This document shows, piece after piece, positions 50,668-59,197 of a stretch of 64,000 bases of DNA. The stretch's first letter is position 1. Each line of letters begins with the position of its first letter. Below the pieces are notes generated by a model that searched no databases, had not been told where the DNA came from, and saw only the letters and a list, made by a program, of their open reading frames with translations. The position numbers and the translations under genes were made by a program. The DNA is from an uncultured Mesonia sp. (GTDB lineage: Bacteria; Bacteroidota; Bacteroidia; Flavobacteriales; Flavobacteriaceae), in assembly GCA_947494545.1 (NCBI GenBank), contig CANLVH010000001.1, positions 1 through 64,000 on the forward strand, given 5' to 3'.

Positions 50668-51306
50668 TTGAAAAATATAGAAATTTTTGAGCAGCTACAT
50701 TACCGGGTAAATGAGCTGTACGAGCGCATTATTGCAGATTTGGGAGAAAAACACTACAGCATTGTAGAAGATTTTTTTAACCCAAAAGAGGTTGTTGCTT
50801 TACGCGGAAGTTTATTAAAGCTGTATGAAGAAAACAACTTTAAAAAATCTGCCATAGGCAACAAAACCAACGAAGAGGTAATAAAATCTATTCGGGGCGA
50901 TTTTATTTTATGGATAAACGAACAACAGGCAAATCTGGCCGAAAAAATTTATTTTGATAAAATAAATGCCTTGGTAGAGTATCTTAATAAAACCTGTTTT
51001 ATGGGTATTTTGCAAAAAGAATTTCATTATGCAGTTTACCCGAAAGGTACTTTTTACAAACGGCATTTAGATACGTTTCAAAACGATGAACGCCGTAAAC
51101 TCTCTATAGTTTGTTATTTGAATGATGCTTCTTGGCAAAACGAGAACGGTGGCGAATTGGTAATTTACACAGAAAACGGCGAAGAAATTATAAATCCGTT
51201 ACCGGGAAAAATAGTGATTTTTGAAAGTCAGGTTTTAGAGCATGAGGTAAAACCGGTACTAGATAATAAGCGCTTAAGTATAACCGGATGGTTAAAAACG
51301 CGGTAG
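50668..51306 (+). CDS. 2OG-Fe(II) oxygenase
   Basis: 212 residues; prolyl-4-hydroxylase-like double-stranded beta-helix. Iron ligands His-x-Asp in Lys-Arg-His-Leu-Asp-Thr (about 133-135) and the distal His in Val-Leu-Glu-His-Glu-Val (about 194), with Arg of Lys-Arg-Leu-Ser-Ile (about 205) for 2-oxoglutarate. Substrate unknown. TTG start; no nearby ATG. Followed by a convergent sulfotransferase gene, 3 bp between stops. Confidence 0.88.
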   Translation: MKNIEIFEQLHYRVNELYERIIADLGEKHYSIVEDFFNPKEVVALRGSLLKLYEENNFKKSAIGNKTNEEVIKSIRGDFILWINEQQANLAEKIYFDKINALVEYLNKTCFMGILQKEFHYAVYPKGTFYKRHLDTFQNDERRKLSIVCYLNDASWQNENGGELVIYTENGEEIINPLPGKIVIFESQVLEHEVKPVLDNKRLSITGWLKTR

Positions 51307-51309
51307 CGT

Positions 51310-52383
51310 TTATGTTTCTTGCTGGTCTTTGATAGAAAAGAACAATTTTGGTTTTAAATTACTGTTTATTTTGTGCGTATAAAATAGCCGTAGAGAAAGT
51401 GGTGCAGCATAATAAAATTGTATGAGAAATTTTTTAAAATAATGCATTGGTATTTGCCAGCTGAAATTATTTTGCGGATTTTCTGTAGAAAAAGAATACT
51501 TATATTGTTGCATAAGCAGACCGCATATTTCTTCTATAACCTGAATATCTTTTGCCGTTAACTTTGATTGCCAACTGTTTATATATTTACCGCTAATAGG
51601 TTTTTGTAGGTTATTGTGGTATTTGTGAAACAATTGTTGTTTTAAACTTTTTTCCGGTTGTTTAGCGAGTTTTAATTTATTGATAAAATCGCTTTTAAAA
51701 TGCTGGTTAAATTGTAACAATTCTTCCTTAAAAGCAATATTTAGAAAAGTTGTTAATTCTGTTAGAACCAAATTAGGATTTTTAACCAAGTCTTCATAAA
51801 AAACGGTTTTAAAACGCTGCGGATATTCTTTTTTGCTTGTTTCTATAGCTTTGTTATAATCGCGCCACATTAAAGCTGCTGCAAGCGGATTGGGTTGCAT
51901 ACCTGCTTTAACGTGCGAATAACAACTGGCACGTGGATCGCGAATTAAGTGAATAAATTTTGCGTTAGGAAAAACCTTTATAAGCCAAGGTACAAAAAGG
52001 GAGTTTACCGGATTTTTATCTACGATAACTTTGGCTTTTTCCTTTTTAAAAAAGGAAATATAATTTTGAAATACAATTTTACATAAGTTGCCAAAAGTGG
52101 TGTTTTTGGGTTGGGAGAGAATATCTTTTTGTAGTTGTTTTTTATCTAATTCCCATAAATAGTAAATTTTTTCATCATAAAATAAATCGGTGTAGAATTG
52201 TGCTAACTTTTCTTGTGTCCAATTTTTTACCGATGCATATTTTTGGTGTAGAAATATTATAAATCTAGACTCTACCGGCGCAATAGTGTTGGGGTGCGCG
52301 TCTAGCATTAGTTGCAAAAGCGTACTGCCGGAACGCCCGGGGCCTACAATAAAATAAATAGGGGTATCTATAGTTTTCTCCAT
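51310..52383 (-). CDS. sulfotransferase family protein
   Basis: 357 residues. PAPS-binding 5'-phosphosulfate loop Gly-Pro-Gly-Arg-Ser-Gly-Ser-Thr-Leu (14-22) and 3'-phosphate motif Leu-Ile-Arg-Asp-Pro-Arg-Ala-Ser-Cys-Tyr-Ser (about 146-156). No signal peptide, so probably cytosolic or membrane-associated, sulfating a small molecule, lipid or sugar. The C-terminal 100 residues are basic and less conserved. No sulfate-activation genes nearby. ATG start. Confidence 0.88.
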   Translation of the reverse strand: MEKTIDTPIYFIVGPGRSGSTLLQLMLDAHPNTIAPVESRFIIFLHQKYASVKNWTQEKLAQFYTDLFYDEKIYYLWELDKKQLQKDILSQPKNTTFGNLCKIVFQNYISFFKKEKAKVIVDKNPVNSLFVPWLIKVFPNAKFIHLIRDPRASCYSHVKAGMQPNPLAAALMWRDYNKAIETSKKEYPQRFKTVFYEDLVKNPNLVLTELTTFLNIAFKEELLQFNQHFKSDFINKLKLAKQPEKSLKQQLFHKYHNNLQKPISGKYINSWQSKLTAKDIQVIEEICGLLMQQYKYSFSTENPQNNFSWQIPMHYFKKFLIQFYYAAPLSLRLFYTHKINSNLKPKLFFSIKDQQET

Positions 52384-52402
52384 TTTAAAACCTCCCCAAA
52401 AA

Positions 52403-52591
52403 TTACTGGTCGCGTTTTGGGCGTTTTTTGCTTCGGGTGTACAACAAAACTATAAGCGCAACAATAAGCACAATGCTAATATAACCCCAATTGGCAATTA
52501 TAAATTCTTGAAAGGTATATAAACCAAACTCTTGACCGGGTTGTGTGTCTTCCGGTCTGGGAATTTCGGTTTGAAAAGTGAGAAAATACAT
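52403..52591 (-). CDS. 62-residue single-pass membrane protein
   Basis: An acidic/Pro-rich N-terminal part (Pro-Arg-Pro-Glu-Asp-Thr-Gln-Pro-Gly-Gln) precedes a hydrophobic helix (about 35-51) and a basic end (Thr-Arg-Ser-Lys-Lys-Arg-Pro-Lys-Arg). It lies 19 bp upstream of the sulfotransferase start on the same strand, so may be co-transcribed. Family not recognised. Confidence 0.55.
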   Translation of the reverse strand: MYFLTFQTEIPRPEDTQPGQEFGLYTFQEFIIANWGYISIVLIVALIVLLYTRSKKRPKRDQ

Positions 52592-52636
52592 AGTTTATAA
52601 ATTATAGGTATAAGATAGTAAATTTATAATTGTTAA

Positions 52637-52672
52637 AAAAACAGAAACATAAAAAGCTAAGTTTCTGTTTTT
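52637..52672 (-). terminator. terminator after the MoxR/VWA operon
   Basis: AAAAACAGAAAC and GTTTCTGTTTTT form a 12-bp stem; the A tract on the plus strand provides the U run for minus-strand transcripts ending after 52688. Confidence 0.75.
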
Positions 52673-52687
52673 AAATTTTCTTCTTTT

Positions 52688-54151
52688 CTATAAATTTTTT
52701 AAAAAACTACCATACATATCTTGAAACTGCAAACCTTCATTATACCGGTGTTTGCTAAGTTGTTGATAAGCCACCAAACCCCACAGCACAAATTCCATCA
52801 TAAAATATGTTTCTTCTTTCGGCAGGTCTGGATGATATTTTTGCACAAGTGCTCTAAGCGGTTCTACATCATCTAATGTTTTTTGGTATGCTTGAGTACT
52901 TAAATCATCATCCAATTCTATACCGTCGTTTTCAAAAAACCAAGTAATCACAGCATCGTATGGTGTTGCATCTTCTTTCTTTTGCAACTTTTTGATTTCC
53001 GGAAAAAACTTTGGAAAAACAGTTTTTACCGCATTTTCTATAAGATGATTAGCTACAAAATGTGCACCTTCTTGCTCGCCTTCGTACAACAATTCTACTT
53101 TTCCCGTAATAGCCGGAATTATTCCCATAAAATCAGAAAAACGCACTAAGCTTTCTTCTTCGCCAATTTTTAGACTGCGGCGTTCTGCAGTGCTAATTAG
53201 ATTCTGAAAAGCAGTAATGCTCATTCGTGCGCTAATACCACTTTTAATATCAATATATTCGCTTTCACGGGCTTCAAAACCTATTTGCTCCAAGAGTTCT
53301 TTGGCTAAATCCGGTACTTGAATATGGTTTTTCTGTGCTTCTTCCAAATTACTTTCTTGTGCGGTAATTTTTTTGGCGGTTTCTATGTTTTTAGGATAAT
53401 GCGTTAGAATTTGCGATCCTATTCTATCTTTTAATGGTGTAACAATGCTACCACGGTTGGTATAATCTTCCGGATTGGCGGTAAAAATAAACTGCAAATC
53501 TAATGGCATTCGTAATTTAAAACCGCGTATTTGAATATCGCCTTCCTGCAAAATATTAAACAGCGCTACCTGAATTCTTGCCTGTAAATCCGGCAACTCA
53601 TTAATCACAAAAATACACCTATTGGCACGCGGTATCATTCCAAAATGAATCACACGATCATCTGCATAACTCAATTTGAGGTTGGCGGCTTTTATAGGGT
53701 CTACATCGCCAATTAAATCTGCTACGCTAACATCTGGAGTGGCTAATTTCTCTGCAAAACGATCTTCGCGATGCAACCAGGTAATGGGTGTCGCATCGTC
53801 TTTTTCTTTAATAACTTCTCTGGCATAACGCGATATTGGCTTAAATGGATCGTCATTAATTTCCGAACCTTTTACCACCGGAATAAATTCGTCAAGCAAT
53901 TGCACCATCAAACGCGCCAAACGGGTCTTTGCTTGTCCGCGTAAGCCCAATAAATTAATGTTGTGTTTAGATAAAATAGCACGTTCTAATTCCGGAATTA
54001 CCGTGTGTTCATATCCGTGTATTCCTTCAAAAACCGTTTCGCCTTGTTTGATTTTTGCAATTAAGTTTTGGCGTAATTCTTCTTTGATGCTTTTTGCTTG
54101 GTAATCGTGATTTTTAAGTTCTCCTAAAGTTTTTATGTCTGTGATTTTCAT
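52688..54151 (-). CDS. MoxR/BchI-type AAA+ ATPase
   Basis: 487 residues from ATG 54151; an earlier in-frame codon would start in the intergenic palindrome. Walker A is atypical, Gly-Leu-Arg-Gly-Gln-Ala-Lys-Thr-Arg (Ala for Gly before Lys), and Walker B reads Ile-Phe-Val-Ile-Asn-Glu (Asn for Asp), both usual in this Bacteroidota group. Magnesium-chelatase-like lid follows. Such ATPases work with VWA proteins as chaperones for metal insertion or complex assembly, and the VWA partner is two genes upstream. Client unknown. Confidence 0.88.
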   Translation of the reverse strand: MKITDIKTLGELKNHDYQAKSIKEELRQNLIAKIKQGETVFEGIHGYEHTVIPELERAILSKHNINLLGLRGQAKTRLARLMVQLLDEFIPVVKGSEINDDPFKPISRYAREVIKEKDDATPITWLHREDRFAEKLATPDVSVADLIGDVDPIKAANLKLSYADDRVIHFGMIPRANRCIFVINELPDLQARIQVALFNILQEGDIQIRGFKLRMPLDLQFIFTANPEDYTNRGSIVTPLKDRIGSQILTHYPKNIETAKKITAQESNLEEAQKNHIQVPDLAKELLEQIGFEARESEYIDIKSGISARMSITAFQNLISTAERRSLKIGEEESLVRFSDFMGIIPAITGKVELLYEGEQEGAHFVANHLIENAVKTVFPKFFPEIKKLQKKEDATPYDAVITWFFENDGIELDDDLSTQAYQKTLDDVEPLRALVQKYHPDLPKEETYFMMEFVLWGLVAYQQLSKHRYNEGLQFQDMYGSFLKNL

Positions 54152-54164
54152 AGTTTTTATATTA

Positions 54165-54203
54165 TTGACATCCCTCCTTGGCCCTCCCTTCAAAAGGGAG
54201 GGA
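54165..54203. repeat. C/G palindrome on one side of the DUF559 gene
   Basis: CCCTCCCTT (54182-54190), loop CAA, AAGGGAGGG (54194-54202), preceded by TCCCTCCTTGG. Paired with the 54610-54640 element. Confidence 0.65.
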
Positions 54204-54219
54204 ATTAGAATGTTTATTT

Positions 54220-54594
54220 TTATAGAGTGTTTTTGTTAAATTCGTTTATATAATCAAGTATTTTTCTCTTAACCGATTCAATATTTTGAAAAACTTCTTG
54301 GTTTGTGAACCGTAAAAACGAAATACCGTATTTCTCTATAGCAGCTTGTCGTTTTGCATCTTCCAAAAAATTATCTTTATGAATTTCGCCATCTATTTCT
54401 AAAACTAGCCCTATTTCGTGACAATAAAAATCAACTATATAATTTAAAATAGGAACTTGCCTATGAAACTCGACCCCTAATGTTTTTTTTCGAATATTTT
54501 CCCATACTAAAACTTCAGCTTGTGTCATGTTTTTTCTTAGTTCTCTAGCCTTGATTTTTAGGTTTCTATTATATGGTATAATTTTATTTCTCAT
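54220..54594 (-). CDS. DUF559 endonuclease-like protein
   Basis: 124 residues from ATG 54594 (a TTG 9 nt upstream is possible). A very-short-patch-repair/restriction-like nuclease fold: Ala-Arg-Glu-Leu-Arg-Lys-Asn-Met-Thr-Gln-Ala-Glu at the start, Phe-His-Arg-Gln-Val-Pro-Ile, then Tyr-Ile-Val-Asp-Phe-Tyr-Cys-His (catalytic Asp) and Leu-Val-Leu-Glu-Ile-Asp-Gly-Glu-Ile-His (Glu/Asp metal site). Family function is uncertain. It sits inside the MoxR-VWA operon with a C/G-rich palindrome on each side, suggesting insertion as a unit. Confidence 0.88.
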   Translation of the reverse strand: MRNKIIPYNRNLKIKARELRKNMTQAEVLVWENIRKKTLGVEFHRQVPILNYIVDFYCHEIGLVLEIDGEIHKDNFLEDAKRQAAIEKYGISFLRFTNQEVFQNIESVKRKILDYINEFNKNTL

Positions 54595-54609
54595 AAGAAT
54601 CAATTTACT

Positions 54610-54640
54610 CCCCTCTTTAAAGAGGGGTTGGGGGAGATGT
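54610..54640. repeat. C/G palindrome on the other side of the DUF559 gene
   Basis: Perfect 18-bp palindrome CCCCTCTTTAAAGAGGGG (54610-54627) followed by TTGGGGGAGA. Confidence 0.7.
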
Positions 54641-54641
54641 A

Positions 54642-55763
54642 TTATCGCATTCTTTTCTTTCTATTGGTTTCATAATCTTCAAAAATCATTTCGCCTAGAT
54701 TATCTAAACCAGTATAAAACGCTTTACCTTGGTTAGATTCTGAAAATTGTTCTACAAATTGTTGTAGATACGGGTCGCTGGCAATCATAAAAGTGGTGAT
54801 GGGAATATTCAATTTTCTGGCTTGTGCCGCCATATTGTAGCACTTTTGCGTAATATGCGGATCTAAGCCCATAGAGTTTTTATAATACGAACCATCGCGT
54901 AAACGCAAACAACTGGGTTTGCCATCGGTAATCATAAAAATTTGTTTGTTGGCATTGCGTTTTCGTCGCAAGATATCCATTGCCAATTGTAGTCCGGCAA
55001 CTGTATTGGTATGAAAAGGACCGACTTGTAAATACGGCAAATCTTTAATTTTTATTGGCCAAGCATCGTTTCCAAAAACAATTACATCTAAACTATCTTT
55101 TGGGTATCTGGTAATAATTAATTCGGCTAAAGCCATTGCAACTTTTTTTGCCGGGGTAATGCGGTCCTCGCCATACAAAACCATACTATGGCTAATATCT
55201 ATCATCAATACCGTACTCATTTGAGCTTTATGTGTACTGTCTTTTACCACCAAATCTTTTTCGGTTAGATTAAAATTGTCTAAACCGCTATTAATTTGCG
55301 CATTTTTTAAACTTTCTGTCATCGAAATTTTATCTAAAGCATCGCCGTATTGGTAATCGCGCATTTCTCCGGTAGCATCGTCAGATTTTCCGGTGTGTTT
55401 GGTTTTGTGGTTTCCGCTGGCGCTTTTACGCATTTTGCCGAAAATCTGGTTTAGTGCACGCTGGCGTAAAGCTTGTTCTGTTTTAGAAGTGATTTTCATT
55501 CCGCCGCCTTTGCCGTCCGGTTCTATTCGTTGTTGTATGTAACCTTTTTTTATTAGGTCTTCAATAAAATCGTCTATAGTATAATCTTCTGTAGTAAGTT
55601 TATATTCTTTGTCCAACTCTCGCATCCAATCAATAGCTTCGTCAAAATCTCCAGAAGTATGCGTGATTAACTCTTTAAAGATTTCAAAAAGCTTTTCAAA
55701 TGGAGTTTTATTTTCGGGCTCGTAGGTTTTAAACAAAAAACCTTTCCTATTCATTCTTATCAT
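54642..55763 (-). CDS. VWA-domain protein (MoxR partner)
   Basis: 373 residues, cytosolic. N-terminal helical part (1-165) with Asp-Tyr-Gln-Tyr-Gly-Asp; von Willebrand A domain from about 180 with the MIDAS motif Asp-Ile-Ser-His-Ser-Met (about 190-195), Ile-Thr-Asp-Gly-Lys-Pro-Ser (about 283). Works with the AAA+ protein two genes downstream. The pair is normally adjacent; here the DUF559 gene separates them. ATG 55763 or 55754 both possible. Confidence 0.88.
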   Translation of the reverse strand: MIRMNRKGFLFKTYEPENKTPFEKLFEIFKELITHTSGDFDEAIDWMRELDKEYKLTTEDYTIDDFIEDLIKKGYIQQRIEPDGKGGGMKITSKTEQALRQRALNQIFGKMRKSASGNHKTKHTGKSDDATGEMRDYQYGDALDKISMTESLKNAQINSGLDNFNLTEKDLVVKDSTHKAQMSTVLMIDISHSMVLYGEDRITPAKKVAMALAELIITRYPKDSLDVIVFGNDAWPIKIKDLPYLQVGPFHTNTVAGLQLAMDILRRKRNANKQIFMITDGKPSCLRLRDGSYYKNSMGLDPHITQKCYNMAAQARKLNIPITTFMIASDPYLQQFVEQFSESNQGKAFYTGLDNLGEMIFEDYETNRKKRMR

Positions 55764-55842
55764 CGCTGCAAATTTTCAAACCTAAAAATACAGGAAATTT
55801 GTAGCAAATAAAACAGGACAGCTGTTAAAGCGTTGTGAAGGT

Positions 55843-57177
55843 TTACACGGATTTATTAAGATATTTTTGCCTAAACCGAATAACCAAAGTGCTACTCCGT
55901 ATCAACATCCAGACAAAAAAGCCAAGCCAGATGGCATAGAGTTTTAAGCCGAAATAATCGGCTATTAATAAAGTTGGTGTAAAACCGAGAAAAGTAGCCG
56001 CCAGCAATACATTTCTTAAATATTTTGCTTCGCCCAAGCCTTTAAAAATTCCGTCAAACATAAAAGCAATCGCATTGATTGGTTGCATTAACAAAACCAC
56101 CCAAAAAACCGTACTAAACAGGGCAAGAACGCCAACATCTTTGTTAAATAGCAAGCCAATCTCGTCGTAAAAAATTCCGCAAAGGGTCATTAAAATAAGT
56201 GCTATAAAGACGGCATATTTGCTAATATCTTTACTTAAAATCCATAGTTTTTTATAATCTTTAGCGCCCAACAATCTGCCGCCAATGGCATTGCCGGCAT
56301 TGGCATAGCCATCTATAAAAAAGGAGAAAAACAACCAAATGTTCATTAAAATACTCTGGGCAGCAATATAATTTTTACCGTAATCTGTGGCATAAGCATT
56401 GGCAAGGTAAATAGCAAAATTTAAAGCCGCGGTGCGTACAAATAAATTTGCGGCCATTAATAATAGAGGTTTGAGTTGCGGATTAAGAGTAAAAGTCAGT
56501 TTTAAATGAAAAGGTGTTTTTTTAAAAAAGAAATAAAGCGCCATTATAAGCATTGTAGCTTGTGCCGCAACACTGGCATAAGCGGCGCCGGCCAAATGCA
56601 TTGGCGGAATAAAACCTTCTACGCCATAAACCAGTAAAAAATCTAAACCCACGTTTACAAACGCGCCGGCCAAACTACATTTCATAGCCCAAAGCGTATT
56701 TTGAAGTCCGCGGAAAACCCCGAAAATGGCAAAAGTTACTAAAGTAAGCGGATAGCCAATTGCCCGGATGGTGTAATATTCTTGGGTGTAATTTAAAATT
56801 AAACCTTCTGCATTATAAGCGCTAAAAATACTTTCGGCAAAAAAAGCGGTAGTGCCGTAGATAGCTAAACTAAGCAAAAAGTTAAAAAATATAGCTTGTG
56901 GCACCAAGGTTTTTACAGCGTGTAGACGGCCGGCTCCTAAATGTTGTGAGATTATAGCCGAAATAGCTGTTTTGGTTTGCGCAACAATCCAGATTATTGC
57001 AGAAAGAAAGCTGCCTACAATTCCGGCGGCAGCCAAAGCTTCTACCGAGTTTTCTTGCACATTGCCAATAACGGCAATATCTGTTAAAGAAATAAGCGGT
57101 TCTGCAATTCCGGCAATTATTGCCGGAACGGCAATCTTATTTATTTCTTTAAAGGAAACTTTCGAAATTTTGGCCAA
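55843..57177 (-). CDS. MATE-family efflux transporter (DinF-like)
   Basis: 444 residues, 12 predicted transmembrane helices in two halves. N-terminal Ile-Ala-Val-Pro-Ala-Ile-Ile-Ala-Gly-Ile-Ala-Glu-Pro-Leu-Ile-Ser-Leu-Thr-Asp and Thr-Ala-Ala-Leu-Asn-Phe (about 232) fit the DinF subgroup. Na+ or H+ coupled export of drugs or metabolites is the family role; substrate not predictable. Single gene. Confidence 0.9.
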   Translation of the reverse strand: MAKISKVSFKEINKIAVPAIIAGIAEPLISLTDIAVIGNVQENSVEALAAAGIVGSFLSAIIWIVAQTKTAISAIISQHLGAGRLHAVKTLVPQAIFFNFLLSLAIYGTTAFFAESIFSAYNAEGLILNYTQEYYTIRAIGYPLTLVTFAIFGVFRGLQNTLWAMKCSLAGAFVNVGLDFLLVYGVEGFIPPMHLAGAAYASVAAQATMLIMALYFFFKKTPFHLKLTFTLNPQLKPLLLMAANLFVRTAALNFAIYLANAYATDYGKNYIAAQSILMNIWLFFSFFIDGYANAGNAIGGRLLGAKDYKKLWILSKDISKYAVFIALILMTLCGIFYDEIGLLFNKDVGVLALFSTVFWVVLLMQPINAIAFMFDGIFKGLGEAKYLRNVLLAATFLGFTPTLLIADYFGLKLYAIWLGFFVWMLIRSSTLVIRFRQKYLNKSV

Positions 57178-57226
57178 ATCTTAAAAAGGTTTTAAGTCGC
57201 AAATTTCGGAAAGCATTTTTAACTTT

Positions 57227-58132
57227 CTAAGCTTTTACCTCTTTAATCACAAAAAAACCATCGTTACCTTGTGCTTGGTACAAAGGCATAAATATGCGGG
57301 CATTCCATTTGCTTCTTATTTCTTCTCCGTTTTGAATTGCTAGAAGCTGTCCTTTTTCAATTTCTTGGAAATTTTGAAAGCCAGGTTCCATTTTAAAATC
57401 ATCTTCTTCTACTATGCCGTGGCGGTAGGCAATATCAAAAACCTTTTGTTTTGGAGCATTTTTTTCTTTAAAATTTTCTACACATTCCGGATAGCAAGAA
57501 ATTTGACTTAAATCTAATTGGCAAGCTTCTTTTAAACAAAGCCAAATCATACCTTCTTGATTTTCTATAGAGGTTTTGCTTTCGTGTTCGCCGGCTTCAA
57601 AAACAAAACCGGTAAAGCCGGATCTGCTTAAATAATGGTCAAAATCTCCGGTAATTATATCGCTAAATCCGCGTACAATATAGGTGGGGAAGTTTCTGGA
57701 CCAAGCATCATTATCGTTTACATCTTGTACAGAGAGATAAGGTAAACTGTCGGAAGATGTTGTGTGACAATCCATAAAATACCGTTTTGTAAAATCTTTT
57801 GCAGGATAGTTTTTAAGAAGCTGTAAAATCTCTTCTCGTTCTTTTTCTTCGTGTGTATTTGCTTTTTCTTTCTGCATTTTTTCTTTGGTCCACACCCGGT
57901 TTAAATCTTCGTCTATATAACGTTGGTCTTTATTTAAAGCTTTTTGGTTTCCGGAAATACCGAGTAAAGTGCCGTTAATGTTAGGTTTGGTTTTTTCTAG
58001 TTCTTTAAAAACTTTTTGCAATGCAATAACGCCACTTGGTTCGTTACCGTGTATACCGCCGCTTATAAGCAATAAAGGACCTTCTTTACCGGAAGTGTAT
58101 TTGCCTATAATTCTAGAAACTTCATCTTTCAT
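57227..58132 (-). CDS. AstE/aspartoacylase-like zinc hydrolase
   Basis: 301 residues of the M14-related succinylglutamate desuccinylase/aspartoacylase family. Zinc motif Gly-Gly-Ile-His-Gly-Asn-Glu-Pro-Ser-Gly (about 26-35), Asp-Glu-Asp-Leu-Asn-Arg (about 74-79), second zinc His in Asp-Cys-His-Thr-Thr (about 121-125), catalytic Glu in Phe-Glu-Ala-Gly-Glu-His (about 178-183). Acts on amide bonds of acyl- or peptidyl-amino acids. It follows the ATP-grasp gene after 18 bp; arginine catabolism genes are absent, so true AstE function is unlikely. Confidence 0.85.
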   Translation of the reverse strand: MKDEVSRIIGKYTSGKEGPLLLISGGIHGNEPSGVIALQKVFKELEKTKPNINGTLLGISGNQKALNKDQRYIDEDLNRVWTKEKMQKEKANTHEEKEREEILQLLKNYPAKDFTKRYFMDCHTTSSDSLPYLSVQDVNDNDAWSRNFPTYIVRGFSDIITGDFDHYLSRSGFTGFVFEAGEHESKTSIENQEGMIWLCLKEACQLDLSQISCYPECVENFKEKNAPKQKVFDIAYRHGIVEEDDFKMEPGFQNFQEIEKGQLLAIQNGEEIRSKWNARIFMPLYQAQGNDGFFVIKEVKA

Positions 58133-58150
58133 AAATCAACTTTTTAAATT

Positions 58151-59197
58151 TTAATGCATCGTAGCCAACACTTTGTTAGACAAGCGATAGCCATACATTT
58201 CTTTATAATTTAATTTTCTTTCTATAGCGTCTATTACCTCATCTCCAAAATCCGGATAATCTATTTCATTAAAATGATCTAAACCACCGGGACTTAAAAC
58301 GTTAATCTCTATCAATTTATCTTTTACCACGTCTAAGCCAACAAAAAACAACCCGTCCTGTATTAATTGCGGAGCGGTTACTTCTATAATTTTTTTAAAC
58401 TCCTTGGTAAGTTCTACCGCTTCTGCCGTGGCGCCTTGATTAAAATTACTTCTAAACTCGCCTTTTCCCATTTTTCGTCTAATCATAGAATACTTGCCGT
58501 CTCTTTCCATTAATTTGCCATTCATTAACAAAATGCGTACATCGCCATTTTTAGCTTCGGGTAAATATTCTTGTGCAATAACATAACCTTGGTCTAAAAT
58601 GGTTTCTACAATCTGATTAAGGTTTTTTTCGTTTTTATCTATAAGATAAACGTCTTTACCGCCTGAGCCTTCTAAAGGTTTTAAAACCATTTGATGGTTT
58701 TGGTCTTTCCAGAAGGCTAGAATATCGTCTTTTTTTCGTGTTATTATAGAGTTTGGCTTTATGGAAGAAGGCAATTCTTCAAAATATAATTTGTCTATAA
58801 AAGCGTGCGAAAGGGCGTAGGCATCGTTTAAAACCAACACGCCTTCTTGTTGCATCATTTTACCAAAAGCTATCCCGGCATGTTCTGCCCATTGCCGTTC
58901 TATTTCTTCTGTAGGATTGTTTCTAAGAAAAAGTACATCTAATTCTTTAGAAGACACTTTCTTTTTCTTTAGCTTGGCTTTCTTTACCTCTTCTATAAAT
59001 TTTTTGGCAGATTTTGTTTTTATAGATTTTGGTACTTGTACAGCTTTTACATTTAAAGGTTTGTTATGCGTAAAATTAAATCCGCCAACATCCATCATTA
59101 AAACGGTGTGACCACGCTGATGTGCATTATGCATTAATACCACAGAGGTATTGTAGCATTCTTTTTCTAAATTGTTTAATACAAAGCAAATTTTCAT
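58151..59197 (-). CDS. glutathione-synthase-like ATP-grasp ligase
   Basis: 348 residues. N-terminal pre-ATP-grasp domain with Met-Lys-Ile-Cys-Phe-Val-Leu-Asn, then the ATP-grasp core: Val-Leu-Lys-Pro-Leu-Glu-Gly-Ser-Gly-Gly-Lys-Asp-Val (about 172-184), Ala-Gln-Glu-Tyr-Leu-Pro (about 208), Gly-Asp-Val-Arg-Ile-Leu (about 218), Glu-Ile-Asn-Val-Leu-Ser-Pro-Gly-Gly (about 298-306, metal site). GshB-like, but no gshA nearby and the neighbours are peptidase-like. It would join an amino acid to an unknown carboxylate. Start overlaps the DUF1704 stop by 4 bp. Confidence 0.85.
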   Translation of the reverse strand: MKICFVLNNLEKECYNTSVVLMHNAHQRGHTVLMMDVGGFNFTHNKPLNVKAVQVPKSIKTKSAKKFIEEVKKAKLKKKKVSSKELDVLFLRNNPTEEIERQWAEHAGIAFGKMMQQEGVLVLNDAYALSHAFIDKLYFEELPSSIKPNSIITRKKDDILAFWKDQNHQMVLKPLEGSGGKDVYLIDKNEKNLNQIVETILDQGYVIAQEYLPEAKNGDVRILLMNGKLMERDGKYSMIRRKMGKGEFRSNFNQGATAEAVELTKEFKKIIEVTAPQLIQDGLFFVGLDVVKDKLIEINVLSPGGLDHFNEIDYPDFGDEVIDAIERKLNYKEMYGYRLSNKVLATMH

